A DNA stretch of 64,000 nucleotides, from positions 45,909-109,908 of the forward strand of contig NZ_JAGKJJ010000021.1 in the NCBI RefSeq assembly GCF_020329505.1, in the 5' to 3' direction. The DNA comes from Bradyrhizobium semiaridum (GTDB taxonomy: Bacteria; Pseudomonadota; Alphaproteobacteria; Rhizobiales; Xanthobacteraceae). Shown here piece by piece: positions 1 to 8,643 of the stretch. The notes under the pieces were generated by a model that saw only the letters and a program-made list of their open reading frames with translations, made no database searches and had not been told where the DNA came from. How positions within the stretch are numbered: the stretch's first letter is position 1; every line of letters begins with the position of its first letter. A program made the position numbers and the translations under genes.

Positions 1-407
1 ACCTGACGCGATTGGTCGATCAGCTTGACCACACGTCGGATCTGCTGGCGGTAGCATCGGCGCCGATCATCGTGCGCAGGGCCGACCGGCGGCCGATCGT
101 GATCCAGATGCAAGGCGTGCCGGCCGCGGCGCGCTCGCCGTTCCTCGGCGCACGCGCGATCCTCTTGATCCGCGACCTCGAGGGCAGCGCCGCATTCGAT
201 CAAGCACTGCTCGCCGCGACATTCGAGCTGACCCCGGCGCAGGTCCGGCTCGCGACACAGCTGGCACGCGGCGATTCGCTCGAGGACACCGCGGCGCAGG
301 CCGGCATTGCGCTGTCCACCGCGCGCAATCAGCTCAAGGCGATCTTCCAGAAGACCGGCACGCACCGGCAGGCGGAACTGGTCGCATTGCTGCACAAGGT
401 GAAGTGA
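1..407 (+). CDS. LuxR-type HTH regulator, C-terminal fragment (starts before window)
   Basis: The reading frame is open from the first bases, so the true start lies upstream. About 130 C-terminal residues are visible. The last 60 form a LuxR/GerE-type helix-turn-helix: the stretch beginning FELTPAQ, then a recognition-helix region STARNQLKAIFQKTGTHRQAE, ending in a Leu-rich helix. This is a DNA-binding transcription factor whose input domain is outside the window, so its signal cannot be inferred. The stop is TGA at 405-407 and a perfect 8-3-8 dyad follows at once. Confidence 0.75.
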   Translation, partial: LTRLVDQLDHTSDLLAVASAPIIVRRADRRPIVIQMQGVPAAARSPFLGARAILLIRDLEGSAAFDQALLAATFELTPAQVRLATQLARGDSLEDTAAQAGIALSTARNQLKAIFQKTGTHRQAELVALLHKVK

Positions 408-426
408 ACGATTCGATTCGAATCGT
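408..426. other. Perfect 8-3-8 inverted repeat after the LuxR-type gene
   Basis: Arms ACGATTCG / CGAATCGT separated by ATT, starting right after the stop codon. No T-run follows, so it is either a weak hairpin terminator or a protein-binding dyad; the sequence does not decide. Confidence 0.4.
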
Positions 427-615
427 CGCAGTTGCGCACGCGACCGCACATAAGAGTTGGGTCAAACGTTGCAGTGATGCGAAACGCTGTGTTCCCTCCG
501 ACACAGCGCCCACATTTGCGGTTCCACGCGCCGCAAAATTCATCACCTGACGGGGTGACAAGCGCCGTCAAAATGGCGACAATCAGCCAAATCCGTGTCG
601 TTCGAGTTTGTCTCA

Positions 616-1263
616 ATGTCCGTGATACCATCACGATCATCGACGTTGGCTGCTGCCGCTTGTGCCGCCTGCTTCGTGCTCGCGCATTCAGATGCGCATG
701 CGCAATGGTGGCGCAGCGGGCCGAAGGACTTCGAGGAGTGCGCCGACCTCGCCGAGAAGGCGAAGACCAAAGAGGACAGGACCGCACAGCTCGGCGACTG
801 CAACGCCAAATTCGCCGGACGCCGCAAGCCGGGCGGCGGCTACACCTATTACGATTTCATGCAGGATCACAGCTTCGACATCGCAGGTCCCAATCCGACG
901 CCGGACGAGCAGAAGAAGATCGACCAGGAATATACCTCCTATCTCGAGAAGCAGCGCCGCTCCACCATCGTCGCGGCGTTCAACGCGCGACAGCAGCAGG
1001 AAAAGCTGCAGGAACAGCCGCCGCCAACGCCGCAGCCGGCGCCGCAGCTTCAGCAGGTGACGCTGCGCAGCCAGCCCGAGCGGGTGCCGGTGCCGGTTGC
1101 GAGCCCGGTGAAGCAGGCCGCGCGGATCAGGGCGGCGCAATGCGCCAAGAACGCCTTCTCATGCGAATGGCCGCGGCTGTCGCAGGGGATCGAGGACATC
1201 AAGAAGCTGTTCACCCCGCAGCCGACGGCGCCGATGCCGACCAGGGCCGCAAGGCGCGGCTGA
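616..1263 (+). CDS. Exported hypothetical protein, Pro/Gln-rich C-terminal half
   Basis: I do not recognise a family. From the ATG at 616 the protein begins with a typical Sec signal peptide (hydrophobic run LAAAACAACFVLA, likely cleavage after DAHA). A GTG at 595 in the same frame would add seven residues before it and is less natural. The mature protein is polar, with a proline/glutamine-rich linker around residues 135-160 and two cysteines near the end that could form a disulfide. It probably resides in the periplasm. It is convergent with the CAP-domain gene; the two are only about 25 bases apart. Confidence 0.6.
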   Translation: MSVIPSRSSTLAAAACAACFVLAHSDAHAQWWRSGPKDFEECADLAEKAKTKEDRTAQLGDCNAKFAGRRKPGGGYTYYDFMQDHSFDIAGPNPTPDEQKKIDQEYTSYLEKQRRSTIVAAFNARQQQEKLQEQPPPTPQPAPQLQQVTLRSQPERVPVPVASPVKQAARIRAAQCAKNAFSCEWPRLSQGIEDIKKLFTPQPTAPMPTRAARRG

Positions 1264-1287
1264 AATTCTCGCGTCAGGAAATTCTGG

Positions 1288-1728
1288 TCAGTCGGTGATC
1301 AGCATCGCCCAGAACCTGCGGTAGGGCGACTTCGCATTGTCGGCGAAGGCGACGCCGACGCGCCTTGCGCCCGGCATCAGCAAATTCTCGCGATGGCCGG
1401 CGGAGTTTTCCCACTGCTTCAGCATCTCGGCGAAGCTGATGAACCCGGCGCCGATGTTCTCGGCCGCGCGCTGCTTCTTCAGCGGCTTGATGCGGGTGAA
1501 GAAGCTGCCGCCGGCGGAGTGGCTGACCGATCCGCTCGCCGACATCGCCTGCGCCTGCTTCAAGGCGACCGCGTTGAGCTTGGCATCGAGCTTCACCGCC
1601 GGCATCCCCTTGCTGCGCCGATAGCTGCTGATGGCGCCGGCATAGTCGGCGGCCACGGCAGCGGTGGAGATGCCGAGCAGCAGGCCGAGTGCGAGAACCG
1701 CTGATCGCATTTGAAATCGTCTGACCAT
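1288..1728 (-). CDS. CAP/SCP-domain secreted protein
   Basis: Small exported protein of the CAP (SCP/PR-1) superfamily. Visible family features are the N-terminal helix with NAVALKQAQAMSAS, a conserved SHSAGG, the AENIGAG motif, and W..SAGHRENLL followed by a VGVAFADN strand. A signal peptide (MVRRFQMRSAVLALGLLL..., cleavage near AVAA) marks it as periplasmic or secreted. ATG at 1728 was chosen because it gives a basic n-region; ATG at 1710 is also possible, and neither has a strong ribosome site. Bacterial CAP proteins have no uniform biochemical role, so function is open. Confidence 0.8.
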   Translation of the reverse strand: MVRRFQMRSAVLALGLLLGISTAAVAADYAGAISSYRRSKGMPAVKLDAKLNAVALKQAQAMSASGSVSHSAGGSFFTRIKPLKKQRAAENIGAGFISFAEMLKQWENSAGHRENLLMPGARRVGVAFADNAKSPYRRFWAMLITD

Positions 1729-1744
1729 TACGTGTGGGGTGGAG

Positions 1745-1954
1745 TTACCGTTGCGGATTGCGCTTGGTGTGGCGCGGCTTCGTCCGCGGGGCAACGGGCG
1801 TCACCTGCCCGCCCGATCGCGCCGACATCGCGGCACGCTGCTCCTGCAGGCGCGCGTCGTAGCCCGGTGACGGAACGACGGTCGGCGGCGCGGCGTGTGC
1901 AACGGTTGTGCTGAGTCCTGCAATCGCCACCAGCATCACGACAATCGATCTCAT
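1745..1954 (-). CDS. Small exported basic protein (69 aa)
   Basis: A short gene with a near-perfect ribosome binding site (AAGGAGG, six bases before the ATG) and a clean signal peptide (MRSIVVMLVAIAGLSTTVAHA). The remaining roughly 48 residues are Arg/Pro/Gln-rich with a basic tail and have no recognisable domain. It lies just upstream of the CAP-domain gene on the same strand and may be co-transcribed with it. Unknown function. Confidence 0.65.
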   Translation of the reverse strand: MRSIVVMLVAIAGLSTTVAHAAPPTVVPSPGYDARLQEQRAAMSARSGGQVTPVAPRTKPRHTKRNPQR

Positions 1955-1975
1955 GACATCCTCCTTCCGAATGCC

Positions 1976-2980
1976 CTACCCCGCGCGAATCTGCTCCGGC
2001 GTCAGCCCGGGCGAGCCCTTGCCGGCAGCCTCCGCCTTGCGGATCAAATCGATGACACGGCGCGACAACGGCACGTCCAGTCCGTGGCGATCGGCAATCG
2101 CGGTGATGACGCCTTGCAAATAGTCGATCTCGGTGCGGCGGCCGCGTTGCAGATCCTCCCACATCGAGGAGCGCGCCTCGGGATCGATCTTCATGGTGCG
2201 GCCGAGCAGCATCTCGAAGATCGCGTCCGGCAGCCGCAGCAGCGGCGGCATCCAGCCGGACGGCAGCGGCGTCGGCGACACCGGCGTGATGCCCTCGGCG
2301 CGGACCGCGGCCAGTCCTTCCGCCATCTGGTCGGCGAACAGGCGGCGCCAGTTGCGTTGCGCGAGCTGCTGGCGCAGCGGAATGTCGGAGAGCGCATTGA
2401 GCGCGTTGTTGAGATTGACGATCAGCTTGCCCCACTGCACGCCGTCGATGTTGTCAGTCGCACGGATGGCAAGGCCTGGCACCGACAGGCGCGCCGCCGT
2501 GCCGGCGTCGTCGTTGGCGATCACGATGTCGCCCGAGGTCGAGCGATGAAAGCGGCCGTCGCCGAGCGCCACCACATTGAACGGCACCATGCCGCCGAGC
2601 ACGCTGCGGCCGGCGAGATGCTGGCGCAGCACCGGCACGTTGCCGACGCCGTTCTGCAGGCTGACCACGACGGCATCATCAGGCGCGTGGCGCGCGATCA
2701 GCCCGGCCATCGCCGGCGTATCGGCGCTCTTCACTGTCACCAGAATCAGCGGCGTGTCTTTGAAGATCGACGGATCGTCCGACAGCGTCAGCGCGGCCGC
2801 GGGGACCGTCCTTTCCGACTCGTCGAAATTGCTGACGCGCAGTCCCCCGGCGGTAATTTCCTTCACCACGCGCGGCCGGGCCAGCAGCGCGACGCGGCGT
2901 CCGGCCGCAGCCAGCATGCCGCCGACGAAGCAGCCGATGCTGCCGGCGCCGGCAATGCCGATCGGCTGGTTCTCGTTCAT
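1976..2980 (-). CDS. 2-dehydropantoate 2-reductase family protein (PanE/ApbA)
   Basis: About 334 residues. The N-terminal Rossmann motif GIAGAGSIGCFVGG is the NADP(H)-binding signature of ketopantoate reductases, and the C-terminal half contains the ApbA_C-type helical domain with the conserved region around KLIVNLNNALNAL. The family reduces 2-dehydropantoate to pantoate in pantothenate synthesis, but Bradyrhizobium-type genomes usually carry several paralogues with other 2-oxo-acid substrates, and no pan genes are adjacent. The frame is open 33 codons further upstream; the ATG at 2980 starts right at the Rossmann strand and is chosen for that reason. No symbol is given because paralogy is likely. 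Confidence 0.82.
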   Translation of the reverse strand: MNENQPIGIAGAGSIGCFVGGMLAAAGRRVALLARPRVVKEITAGGLRVSNFDESERTVPAAALTLSDDPSIFKDTPLILVTVKSADTPAMAGLIARHAPDDAVVVSLQNGVGNVPVLRQHLAGRSVLGGMVPFNVVALGDGRFHRSTSGDIVIANDDAGTAARLSVPGLAIRATDNIDGVQWGKLIVNLNNALNALSDIPLRQQLAQRNWRRLFADQMAEGLAAVRAEGITPVSPTPLPSGWMPPLLRLPDAIFEMLLGRTMKIDPEARSSMWEDLQRGRRTEIDYLQGVITAIADRHGLDVPLSRRVIDLIRKAEAAGKGSPGLTPEQIRAG

Positions 2981-3130
2981 CTGGCTAAACGTCCATTCAT
3001 CGCACATCGATAGCAGACCGCATGACCGATGCCCATCGACCTCGCCGCCACCCCCGCAACGCTGCCTTGTAACCGTCATGCGCCACAGCTATGTTTTGGC
3101 ATCGGGGCACGGTTGCGGCAGGAGACGATC

Positions 3131-3739
3131 ATGGGTTTACTCGACGTACTCAACGGCATGCAGAACGGCCCGCGCGGTTCGAGCGCGCCAAGCACACAGT
3201 CCGACAGTTCGAGCGGCGGCGGCATGTCGCCGATGACGATGGCGATCCTGGCGCTGCTCGCCTGGAAGGCCGTCAAGCATTTCGGCGGCAGCGGCCAGCA
3301 GCCGACTGAAGCAGCTCCGGCGCCGCGGCCGACGCAGGCTCCGCCGCTGCCCGGCAACGTCACCGCCGGCCTGCCCGGCGGAACGGGCGGCGGCGGGCTG
3401 TCCGATCTGCTCAAGGGCGGGCTCGGCGGCCTGCTCGCAGGCGGCGCCGCCGGCACCGTGCTGAGCGGCGGCCTCAGCGACCTGCTCAAGCAGATGCAGG
3501 ACAAGGGCCATGGCGACACCGCCAATTCCTGGGTCAGCAACGGCCCCAACAAGCCGATCGAACCCGGCGATCTCGCCAACGCGCTCGGCGCCGACCAGAT
3601 CAACTCGCTGTCCTCGCAGAGCGGCCTGTCGCGCGACGATCTGTTGCAGGGCCTCAGCCAGTATCTGCCCGAGGTCATCAATCACCTGACGCCGGACGGA
3701 CGGCTGCCGAGCGGCGACGAGCTGAACGGCCGGCTGTGA
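3131..3739 (+). CDS. YidB-like (DUF937-type) protein
   Basis: About 202 residues starting with MGLLDVLNGMQ after the ribosome site AGGAG. The architecture matches YidB-like proteins: a short N-terminal amphipathic helix, a long Gly/Pro/Ser-rich linker (residues about 15-105), then a compact C-terminal domain with NSWVSNGPNKPI...DLANALGADQI...LSRDDLLQGLSQYLPEVI. No enzyme motif is seen; the family has no firm function. The next gene encodes a stress-type membrane protein only 26 bases downstream, so the two may share a transcript. Confidence 0.75.
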   Translation: MGLLDVLNGMQNGPRGSSAPSTQSDSSSGGGMSPMTMAILALLAWKAVKHFGGSGQQPTEAAPAPRPTQAPPLPGNVTAGLPGGTGGGGLSDLLKGGLGGLLAGGAAGTVLSGGLSDLLKQMQDKGHGDTANSWVSNGPNKPIEPGDLANALGADQINSLSSQSGLSRDDLLQGLSQYLPEVINHLTPDGRLPSGDELNGRL

Positions 3740-3765
3740 TCTGATTTTAGTGGAGGTCGATCATC

Positions 3766-4044
3766 ATGGGCGGCATCATCTGGGTCATCATCGTCGGCTT
3801 CGTCGCAGGAATCATCGCGCGCTTCCTGTCGCCGGGGCCGAACAATCCGACCGGCTTCATCCTCACCACGGTGCTCGGCATTGCCGGCGCCTTCCTCGCC
3901 ACCTTCATCGGTCAGGCGATCGGGCATTACGGTCCGGACCAGGGCGCCGGCTTCATCACCGCCACGATCGGCGCGCTGGTGGTGCTGTTCATCTGGAACC
4001 GGCTGGTCGCCGCGCGGGTGATTCCGGATCCGGGTAACAAATAG
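3766..4044 (+). CDS. GlsB/YeaQ/YmgE-family membrane protein
   Basis: A 92-residue integral membrane protein with three hydrophobic segments (about residues 3-20, 30-50 and 65-82) separated by short polar loops. The small size, Gly-rich first helix (GGIIWVIIVGFVAGIIARFL) and central PTGFILTTVLGIAGAF are characteristic of the transglycosylase-associated / GlsB-YeaQ family, linked to envelope stress in other bacteria. Ribosome site GGAGG lies upstream of the ATG at 3766. Confidence 0.85.
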   Translation: MGGIIWVIIVGFVAGIIARFLSPGPNNPTGFILTTVLGIAGAFLATFIGQAIGHYGPDQGAGFITATIGALVVLFIWNRLVAARVIPDPGNK

Positions 4045-4073
4045 CGGCAGACGCGAAGCCGCTCTTTGACATT

Positions 4074-4161
4074 GTCATGCCCGGGCTTGACCCGGGCATC
4101 CACGTCTTCCCATCCGCGCGCCAAGCAAGTCGTGGATGGCCGGGTCAAGCCCGGCCATGAC
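4074..4161. repeat. Long palindromic intergenic repeat (family A, copy 1)
   Basis: Two arms of about 30 bases are near-perfect reverse complements: GTCATGCCCGGGCTTGACCC... and its mirror ...GGGTCAAGCCCGGCCATGAC. A second copy of the same element lies at 29541-29624. It sits between the convergent GlsB-like and SDR genes and could fold into a long hairpin on either strand. Confidence 0.85.
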
Positions 4162-4177
4162 GCGGATGGAGTCCGCC

Positions 4178-4960
4178 TCACTGAATCAAATGCATGCCGG
4201 CGTCCATGCGGACGAACTCGCCGGTCATGTTGCTCGACGCCGGGCTCGCCAGGAAGCAGACTAGGTTGGCGATATCTTCCGCCGTTGACGCGACCTTCAG
4301 CGGCACCCGCGCCACCACCGCATCGCGCACCTGCTTGGCGCCGGCCTCGCCGCGCCCCTTGGTGAACCAGGGCGTATCGATATAGCCCGGGCAGACCGTG
4401 TTGACGCGGATCAGCGGCGCCAGCGCGCGGGCCAGCGACTGCGTCATGGTGTTGAGCGCGCCCTTGCTCGCGGCATAGGCGACCGACGAGCCGCCGCCGG
4501 AAATGCCGGCGACCGAGGACACGTTGACCACCGCCGACGGCCGGCCCGATGCCTTCGCGCCCGCTTCGAGCAACGCCCGCGCGGCGCGGACCATCTGGAA
4601 CGGGCCGATGGTGTTGACGGCATAGATGCGCTGGAAGTCGTCCGCCGTGAGACCATCCATATCGTGATGCGGCACATGCTTGGTGGTGCCGGCATTGTTG
4701 ACGAGCACATCGAGGCGGCCCCAGCCCTGCGCGGCGGCCGCGATCTTCTGGCAATCCTCATCGCGCGAGACGTCGCCCTGCACCACCAGCACCTCGGCGC
4801 CCTGCTTGCGGCAGAGCTCTGCGGTCGCCTCGGCTTCCGCCTTGCTGTTGGAATAGTTGACAATGATGCGCGCGCCCTCGGCGGCGAGGATTTGCGCGGT
4901 GGCGGCACCGAGCCCCGATGCCGACCCCGTCACGATCGCGCACAAGCCTTCCTTCGACAT
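4178..4960 (-). CDS. Short-chain dehydrogenase/reductase (FabG-like)
   Basis: A classical SDR of 260 residues. Visible motifs: cofactor loop TGSASGLGAATA, acidic-residue motif GDVSRDED, structural VNNAG, catalytic Ser in VNVSSVAG, and Tyr/Lys in YAASKGAL, followed by VNTVCPGYIDTPW. Substrate is unknown; 3-oxoacyl or 3-hydroxyacyl-CoA oxidoreduction would fit its position, divergent from two acyl-CoA dehydrogenase genes. The start is well defined by MSKEGLCAIVTGS at the first beta strand. Confidence 0.88.
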   Translation of the reverse strand: MSKEGLCAIVTGSASGLGAATAQILAAEGARIIVNYSNSKAEAEATAELCRKQGAEVLVVQGDVSRDEDCQKIAAAAQGWGRLDVLVNNAGTTKHVPHHDMDGLTADDFQRIYAVNTIGPFQMVRAARALLEAGAKASGRPSAVVNVSSVAGISGGGSSVAYAASKGALNTMTQSLARALAPLIRVNTVCPGYIDTPWFTKGRGEAGAKQVRDAVVARVPLKVASTAEDIANLVCFLASPASSNMTGEFVRMDAGMHLIQ

Positions 4961-5231
4961 CTGCGTTTCCTTGTTGTTGTGAGCCAGATGAATTGCGGTG
5001 GCATACCATATCGTGCAGCCAAATCCCTGAAAATCTGGCTCGTGACAATCTGCGAAATCCGCACTGCGGAATTAATTCTTCTGAATGGCCGCTCGCATGC
5101 CATCCGCGCAAGTGGCCCTGCGGGCAGTGCTTGTCACGGCTATGGCTTTTCCTCATCATTGAGCGCAAGACGACATCGCAAGCACGGTCTGCCTGATGGC
5201 CGGACCCAAGCCAATCAACACGAGGAACGCT

Positions 5232-6299
5232 GTGGCGGAGAGTGAGAACATCGTCGCCGAGACCGCGGAAAAGATTTTCGCCGATCTCGCGGATGCCCAG
5301 ACCATCAATCACGACAGGCAGGGCGCGTGGAAGGCGCCGCTGTGGCAGGCGCTGACCGAAGCCGGCCTGCCGCTCTCCTGGGTGCCCGACGATCTTGGCG
5401 GTTCCGGCGCCAGCCTCGCTGAAGGTTTTGCCGTTCTCAACGTCGCCGGCCGCCATGCCATCGCTGTTCCGCTGGCCGAAACCATGCTGGCCGGCTGGCT
5501 GCTGACGCAGGCGAAGATCGCCTCCCCCGAAGGCGAGATGACTGTGATGCCGGCCGCGCCGAAGGATCGCATCACGCTGGCCGCCGACGGCTCCCTCTCC
5601 GGCCGCGCCCGCGGCGTGCCGTTTGCGAAGGAGGCAAAGCATTTCGCGGTGCTGGCTGATGGCAAGGACGGCGTCATGATCGCGCTGGTCGACGCCGCGA
5701 AGTGCCGGATCGCATCCGGCATCGGGCTCGGCGGCGATCACAGCGACACCGTCACGCTGGACAAGGTGCAGCCTGTAACGATCAAGCCTGTGCCCAATGG
5801 TTTCGACCAGACCACGCTGATGCTGATGGGCGGTGTGGTGCGCAGCCTGCAGATCGCGGGCAGCCTGGAATCGATGCTCGACATCTCCGTGCGCTATTCC
5901 AACGAGCGCGTCGCCTTCGAGAAGAAGATCTCGAAATTCCAGGCGGTGCAGCACAACCTCGCCCGCCTCGCCGGCGAATCCGCCGCAGCACTGGCCGCTG
6001 CGACCTCGGCGGCCGACACCATCGTCAATGCGAAGTCGCTCGATACCGACGCGGTGTTCCTCGAAGCCGCCTCGGCAAAGATCCGCTGCTCGGAAGCGGC
6101 GGAGAAAGGCGGCGGCATCGCGCATCAGGTGCACGGCGCGATCGGCTTCACCATCGAGCACATCCTGCACCGCTACTCGCTGCGCGCGCTGGCGTGGCGC
6201 GACGATTTCGGCTCCGAAAGCTACTGGGCGGTCGAGCTCGGCAAGCTCGTCGCCGACCGTGGCGCCGACGAATTGTGGCCGCTGGTGGCTTCGCGCTGA
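5232..6299 (+). CDS. Acyl-CoA dehydrogenase family protein (small-subunit type)
   Basis: About 355 residues of the acyl-CoA dehydrogenase fold, with the less conserved sequence seen in PimD-type partner subunits of two-component dehydrogenases. Recognisable parts: the N-terminal helical region ending WVPDDLGGSGASLAEG, the C-terminal FAD-domain helix VRYSNERVAFEKKISKFQAVQHNLAR, and EKGGGIAHQVHGAIGFT near the end. The GTG at 5232 is preceded by GAGGAA at good spacing, so it is preferred over the ATG at 5196. The next gene, 30 bases downstream, encodes a second dehydrogenase; the pair probably acts as a heteromer on one CoA thioester. Substrate unknown. Confidence 0.82.
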   Translation: MAESENIVAETAEKIFADLADAQTINHDRQGAWKAPLWQALTEAGLPLSWVPDDLGGSGASLAEGFAVLNVAGRHAIAVPLAETMLAGWLLTQAKIASPEGEMTVMPAAPKDRITLAADGSLSGRARGVPFAKEAKHFAVLADGKDGVMIALVDAAKCRIASGIGLGGDHSDTVTLDKVQPVTIKPVPNGFDQTTLMLMGGVVRSLQIAGSLESMLDISVRYSNERVAFEKKISKFQAVQHNLARLAGESAAALAAATSAADTIVNAKSLDTDAVFLEAASAKIRCSEAAEKGGGIAHQVHGAIGFTIEHILHRYSLRALAWRDDFGSESYWAVELGKLVADRGADELWPLVASR

Positions 6300-6329
6300 G
6301 ATCAGGCAGAAAGATCAGGACTGGACATC

Positions 6330-7490
6330 ATGACCGCAGCCCTTCGTTTCGATCCGATCCGCCTGCCGGAAAAGTGCGAGCAGCTTCGTAAGGAAGTCCG
6401 CGCCTTCCTCGCCGAGGAGATCGCCGCCGGCACGTTCGATCCTCACGCGCCCAACCGCGAAGACAACGACGCGCCGGAATTCTCCCGCCGCGTCGGCGCC
6501 AAGGGCTGGCTCGGCATGACCTGGCCAAAGAAATATGGCGGCCAGGAGCGCTCGTTCCTCGAGCGCTACGTGGTGACCGAGGAGATGCGGGTAGCGAATG
6601 CGCCGACCCGGCGCTTCTTCGTCGCCGACCGCCAGAGCGGGCCGGTGCTGCTGAAATACGCGCCCGAGCACATCAAGATGGACATTCTGCCGCGCATCTG
6701 CCGCGGCGAGATTTGCTTTGCGATCGGCATGAGCGAGCCGAATTCGGGCTCCGACCTGTTCGCGGCGAAGACGCGCGCGACCAAGACCGACGGCGGCTAT
6801 CTGATCAACGGCACCAAGATCTGGACCTCGTCGGCGCACATCGCCGACTACATGATCGCGATCTTCCGTACCTCGCCGCCGACCAAGGAAAACCGCCGCC
6901 ACGGCTTGACGCAATTCTTGGTCAAGATGAAGCAGCCGGGTATCCAGGTGAATCCGATCGGCCAGATCACCGGACAGTTCGAATTCAACGAGGTCGTGTT
7001 CACCGACTATTTCGTGCCCGACGATCACGTGCTCGGCGAGATCGACGGCGCCTGGAAGCAGGCGACGAGCGAGCTCGCCTATGAGCGTAGCGGTCCCGAG
7101 CGTTTCCTCGAGACCTATTACGTGCTCACTGAACTCGTGCGCGCCGTCGGCAAGAACCCGGACACCCGCTCGGCCGAAGGCATCGGCCGGCTGGTGGCCC
7201 AGGTTCACACCATGCGCCGCATGTCGGTGTCGGTCGCCGGCATGCTGCAGGCCGGCAAGGAGCCGGTGGTGGAGGCCTCGATCGTCAAGGACATCGGCAC
7301 GGTGTGGGAGCAGCAGCTCCCGCACCGCGTGCGCGATCTCGCGGCGTTCGTCGAGGAGACCGCGACCAATCGCGAAACGCTGGAGAAGCAGCTCGATTTC
7401 GCCATCAAGACCGCGCCCAAGCTGACGATCCAGGGCGGTACCACCGAGGTGCTGCGCGGCATCATCGCCCGCGGATTGGGTTTGCGCTGA
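6330..7490 (+). CDS. Acyl-CoA dehydrogenase family protein (large-subunit type)
   Basis: A full-length 386-residue flavoprotein dehydrogenase. Visible signatures: WPKKYGGQERSFLERYV in the N-terminal helical domain, the flavin/substrate motif FAIGMSEPNSGSDL, the beta-domain stretch YLINGTKIWTSSAH, and the C-terminal LTIQGGTTEVLRGIIARGLG typical of the family. It oxidises an acyl-CoA to the 2-enoyl-CoA and passes electrons to ETF. The partner gene is immediately upstream and an enoyl-CoA hydratase follows after a palindromic repeat, so an operon performing the first two beta-oxidation steps is likely. Order and sizes resemble the pimeloyl-CoA dehydrogenase pair of Rhodopseudomonas, but the substrate is not shown here. 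Confidence 0.88.
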   Translation: MTAALRFDPIRLPEKCEQLRKEVRAFLAEEIAAGTFDPHAPNREDNDAPEFSRRVGAKGWLGMTWPKKYGGQERSFLERYVVTEEMRVANAPTRRFFVADRQSGPVLLKYAPEHIKMDILPRICRGEICFAIGMSEPNSGSDLFAAKTRATKTDGGYLINGTKIWTSSAHIADYMIAIFRTSPPTKENRRHGLTQFLVKMKQPGIQVNPIGQITGQFEFNEVVFTDYFVPDDHVLGEIDGAWKQATSELAYERSGPERFLETYYVLTELVRAVGKNPDTRSAEGIGRLVAQVHTMRRMSVSVAGMLQAGKEPVVEASIVKDIGTVWEQQLPHRVRDLAAFVEETATNRETLEKQLDFAIKTAPKLTIQGGTTEVLRGIIARGLGLR

Positions 7491-7526
7491 CGACGATGAC
7501 ACCGACGATCTCACCGCGATCACTCG

Positions 7527-7647
7527 CACCTCTCCCGGAGGGAGAGGTCGGCGCGCAGCGCCGGGTGAGGGATTACGGTCCCACGAGAGAGCACAACCCC
7601 TCACCCGATTTGCTGGCGCAAATCGACCTCTCCCCTTGGGAGAGGTG
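7527..7647. repeat. Composite palindromic repeat, CTCTCCC type (family C, copy 1)
   Basis: Begins CACCTCTCCCGGAGGGAGAG and ends CTCTCCCCTTGGGAGAGGTG, so both ends are small hairpins and the whole unit is roughly self-complementary. It separates the dehydrogenase gene from the hydratase gene within the likely operon. Related copies are at 19773, 28775, 29385, 50193 and 59093. Confidence 0.8.
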
Positions 7648-7690
7648 AAGAGTCCCGCGCCAAACCAATGAAGCCTTACGGAGACAATAA

Positions 7691-8491
7691 ATGACCAAAT
7701 ACACGGATATCGGCGTCGAGACCCACGGCCATGTCGGCCTGATCGAGATCCGCAAGCCGCCGCTGAACTTCTTCGACGTGGCGCTGATCAACCAGATCGC
7801 CGACGCGCTGGAGGAGTTCGACAACAATATCGAGATCCGCGCCTCGGTGCTGGCAGCGCAAGGCAAGGCGTTCTGCGCCGGCGCCAATTTCGGCGATCCG
7901 GCCCGCCAGGAGCAAGAGGAGCGCGCCAAGACCGATCCGGCCTCCAACCTGCCGATCAACCATCTCTATGTCCAGGCGGTGCGCATCTTCCGCAACAAGA
8001 AGCCGATCGTCGCGGCGATCCATGGCGCCGCGATCGGCGGCGGCCTCGGCCTTGCCGTGTCGGCCGACTTCCGCGTCGCCTGCCCCGAGGCGCGCTTCTC
8101 GGCCAACTTCACCAAGCTCGGCTTCCATCCGGGCTTCGGCCTCACCGCGACGCTGCCGGAGTTGATCGGCAAGAACAATGCCGAGCTGATGTTCTACACC
8201 AGCCGCCGCGTCACCGGCGAAGAAGCCTATCGCTGGGGCCTCGCCAACGTGCTGGTGCCGCAGGACCAGGTGCGCGCAGAGGCGATGAAGCTCGCGCAGG
8301 AGATCGCCGAATGCTCGCCGCTCGGTCTGGTCTCGACTCGCGCCACCATGCGCGCCGGCCTCGCCGACCGCGTCCTCGCCGCCACCAACCATGAGCTGGC
8401 CGAGCAGACCAAGCTGCGCGCGACCGAGGATTTCAAGGAAGGCGTCAAGGCCACCGCCGAGCGCCGCGTCGCGAATTTCAAGGGGCGGTAA
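7691..8491 (+). CDS. Enoyl-CoA hydratase/isomerase family protein
   Basis: A 266-residue crotonase-fold protein. The oxyanion-hole segments are recognisable: SVLAAQGKAFCAGANF in the first half and AAIHGAAIGGGLGLAVSADF in the second. A following ARFSANFTKLGFHPGFG matches the region that normally carries catalytic acidic residues; no Glu is obvious at the second position, so the exact reaction (hydratase, isomerase or hydrolase) is uncertain. It lies 200 bases after the dehydrogenase pair, with a family C repeat between, and presumably acts on their product. Confidence 0.85.
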   Translation: MTKYTDIGVETHGHVGLIEIRKPPLNFFDVALINQIADALEEFDNNIEIRASVLAAQGKAFCAGANFGDPARQEQEERAKTDPASNLPINHLYVQAVRIFRNKKPIVAAIHGAAIGGGLGLAVSADFRVACPEARFSANFTKLGFHPGFGLTATLPELIGKNNAELMFYTSRRVTGEEAYRWGLANVLVPQDQVRAEAMKLAQEIAECSPLGLVSTRATMRAGLADRVLAATNHELAEQTKLRATEDFKEGVKATAERRVANFKGR

Positions 8492-8552
8492 GGCCCGCAA
8501 CCGCGCAGGGTGGGCAAAGCGCAAGTGTGCCCACCTTCGCGAGCAGCGATGC

Positions 8553-8637
8553 GTAGCCGGATGCAGCGCAGCGCAATCGGGGGCCACATTCTCCGCGGAC
8601 GGTGGCCCCGGATTTCGCTTCGCTGCATCCGGGCTAC
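8553..8637. repeat. Palindromic repeat, GTAGCCGGAT type (family D, copy 1)
   Basis: Starts GTAGCCGGATGCAGCGCAGC and ends GCTGCATCCGGGCTAC, giving long imperfect complementary arms. It separates the convergent hydratase and VOC genes. Full copies at 23098 and 29278, and a shorter one near 22639. Confidence 0.8.
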
Positions 8638-8643
8638 TGTCGT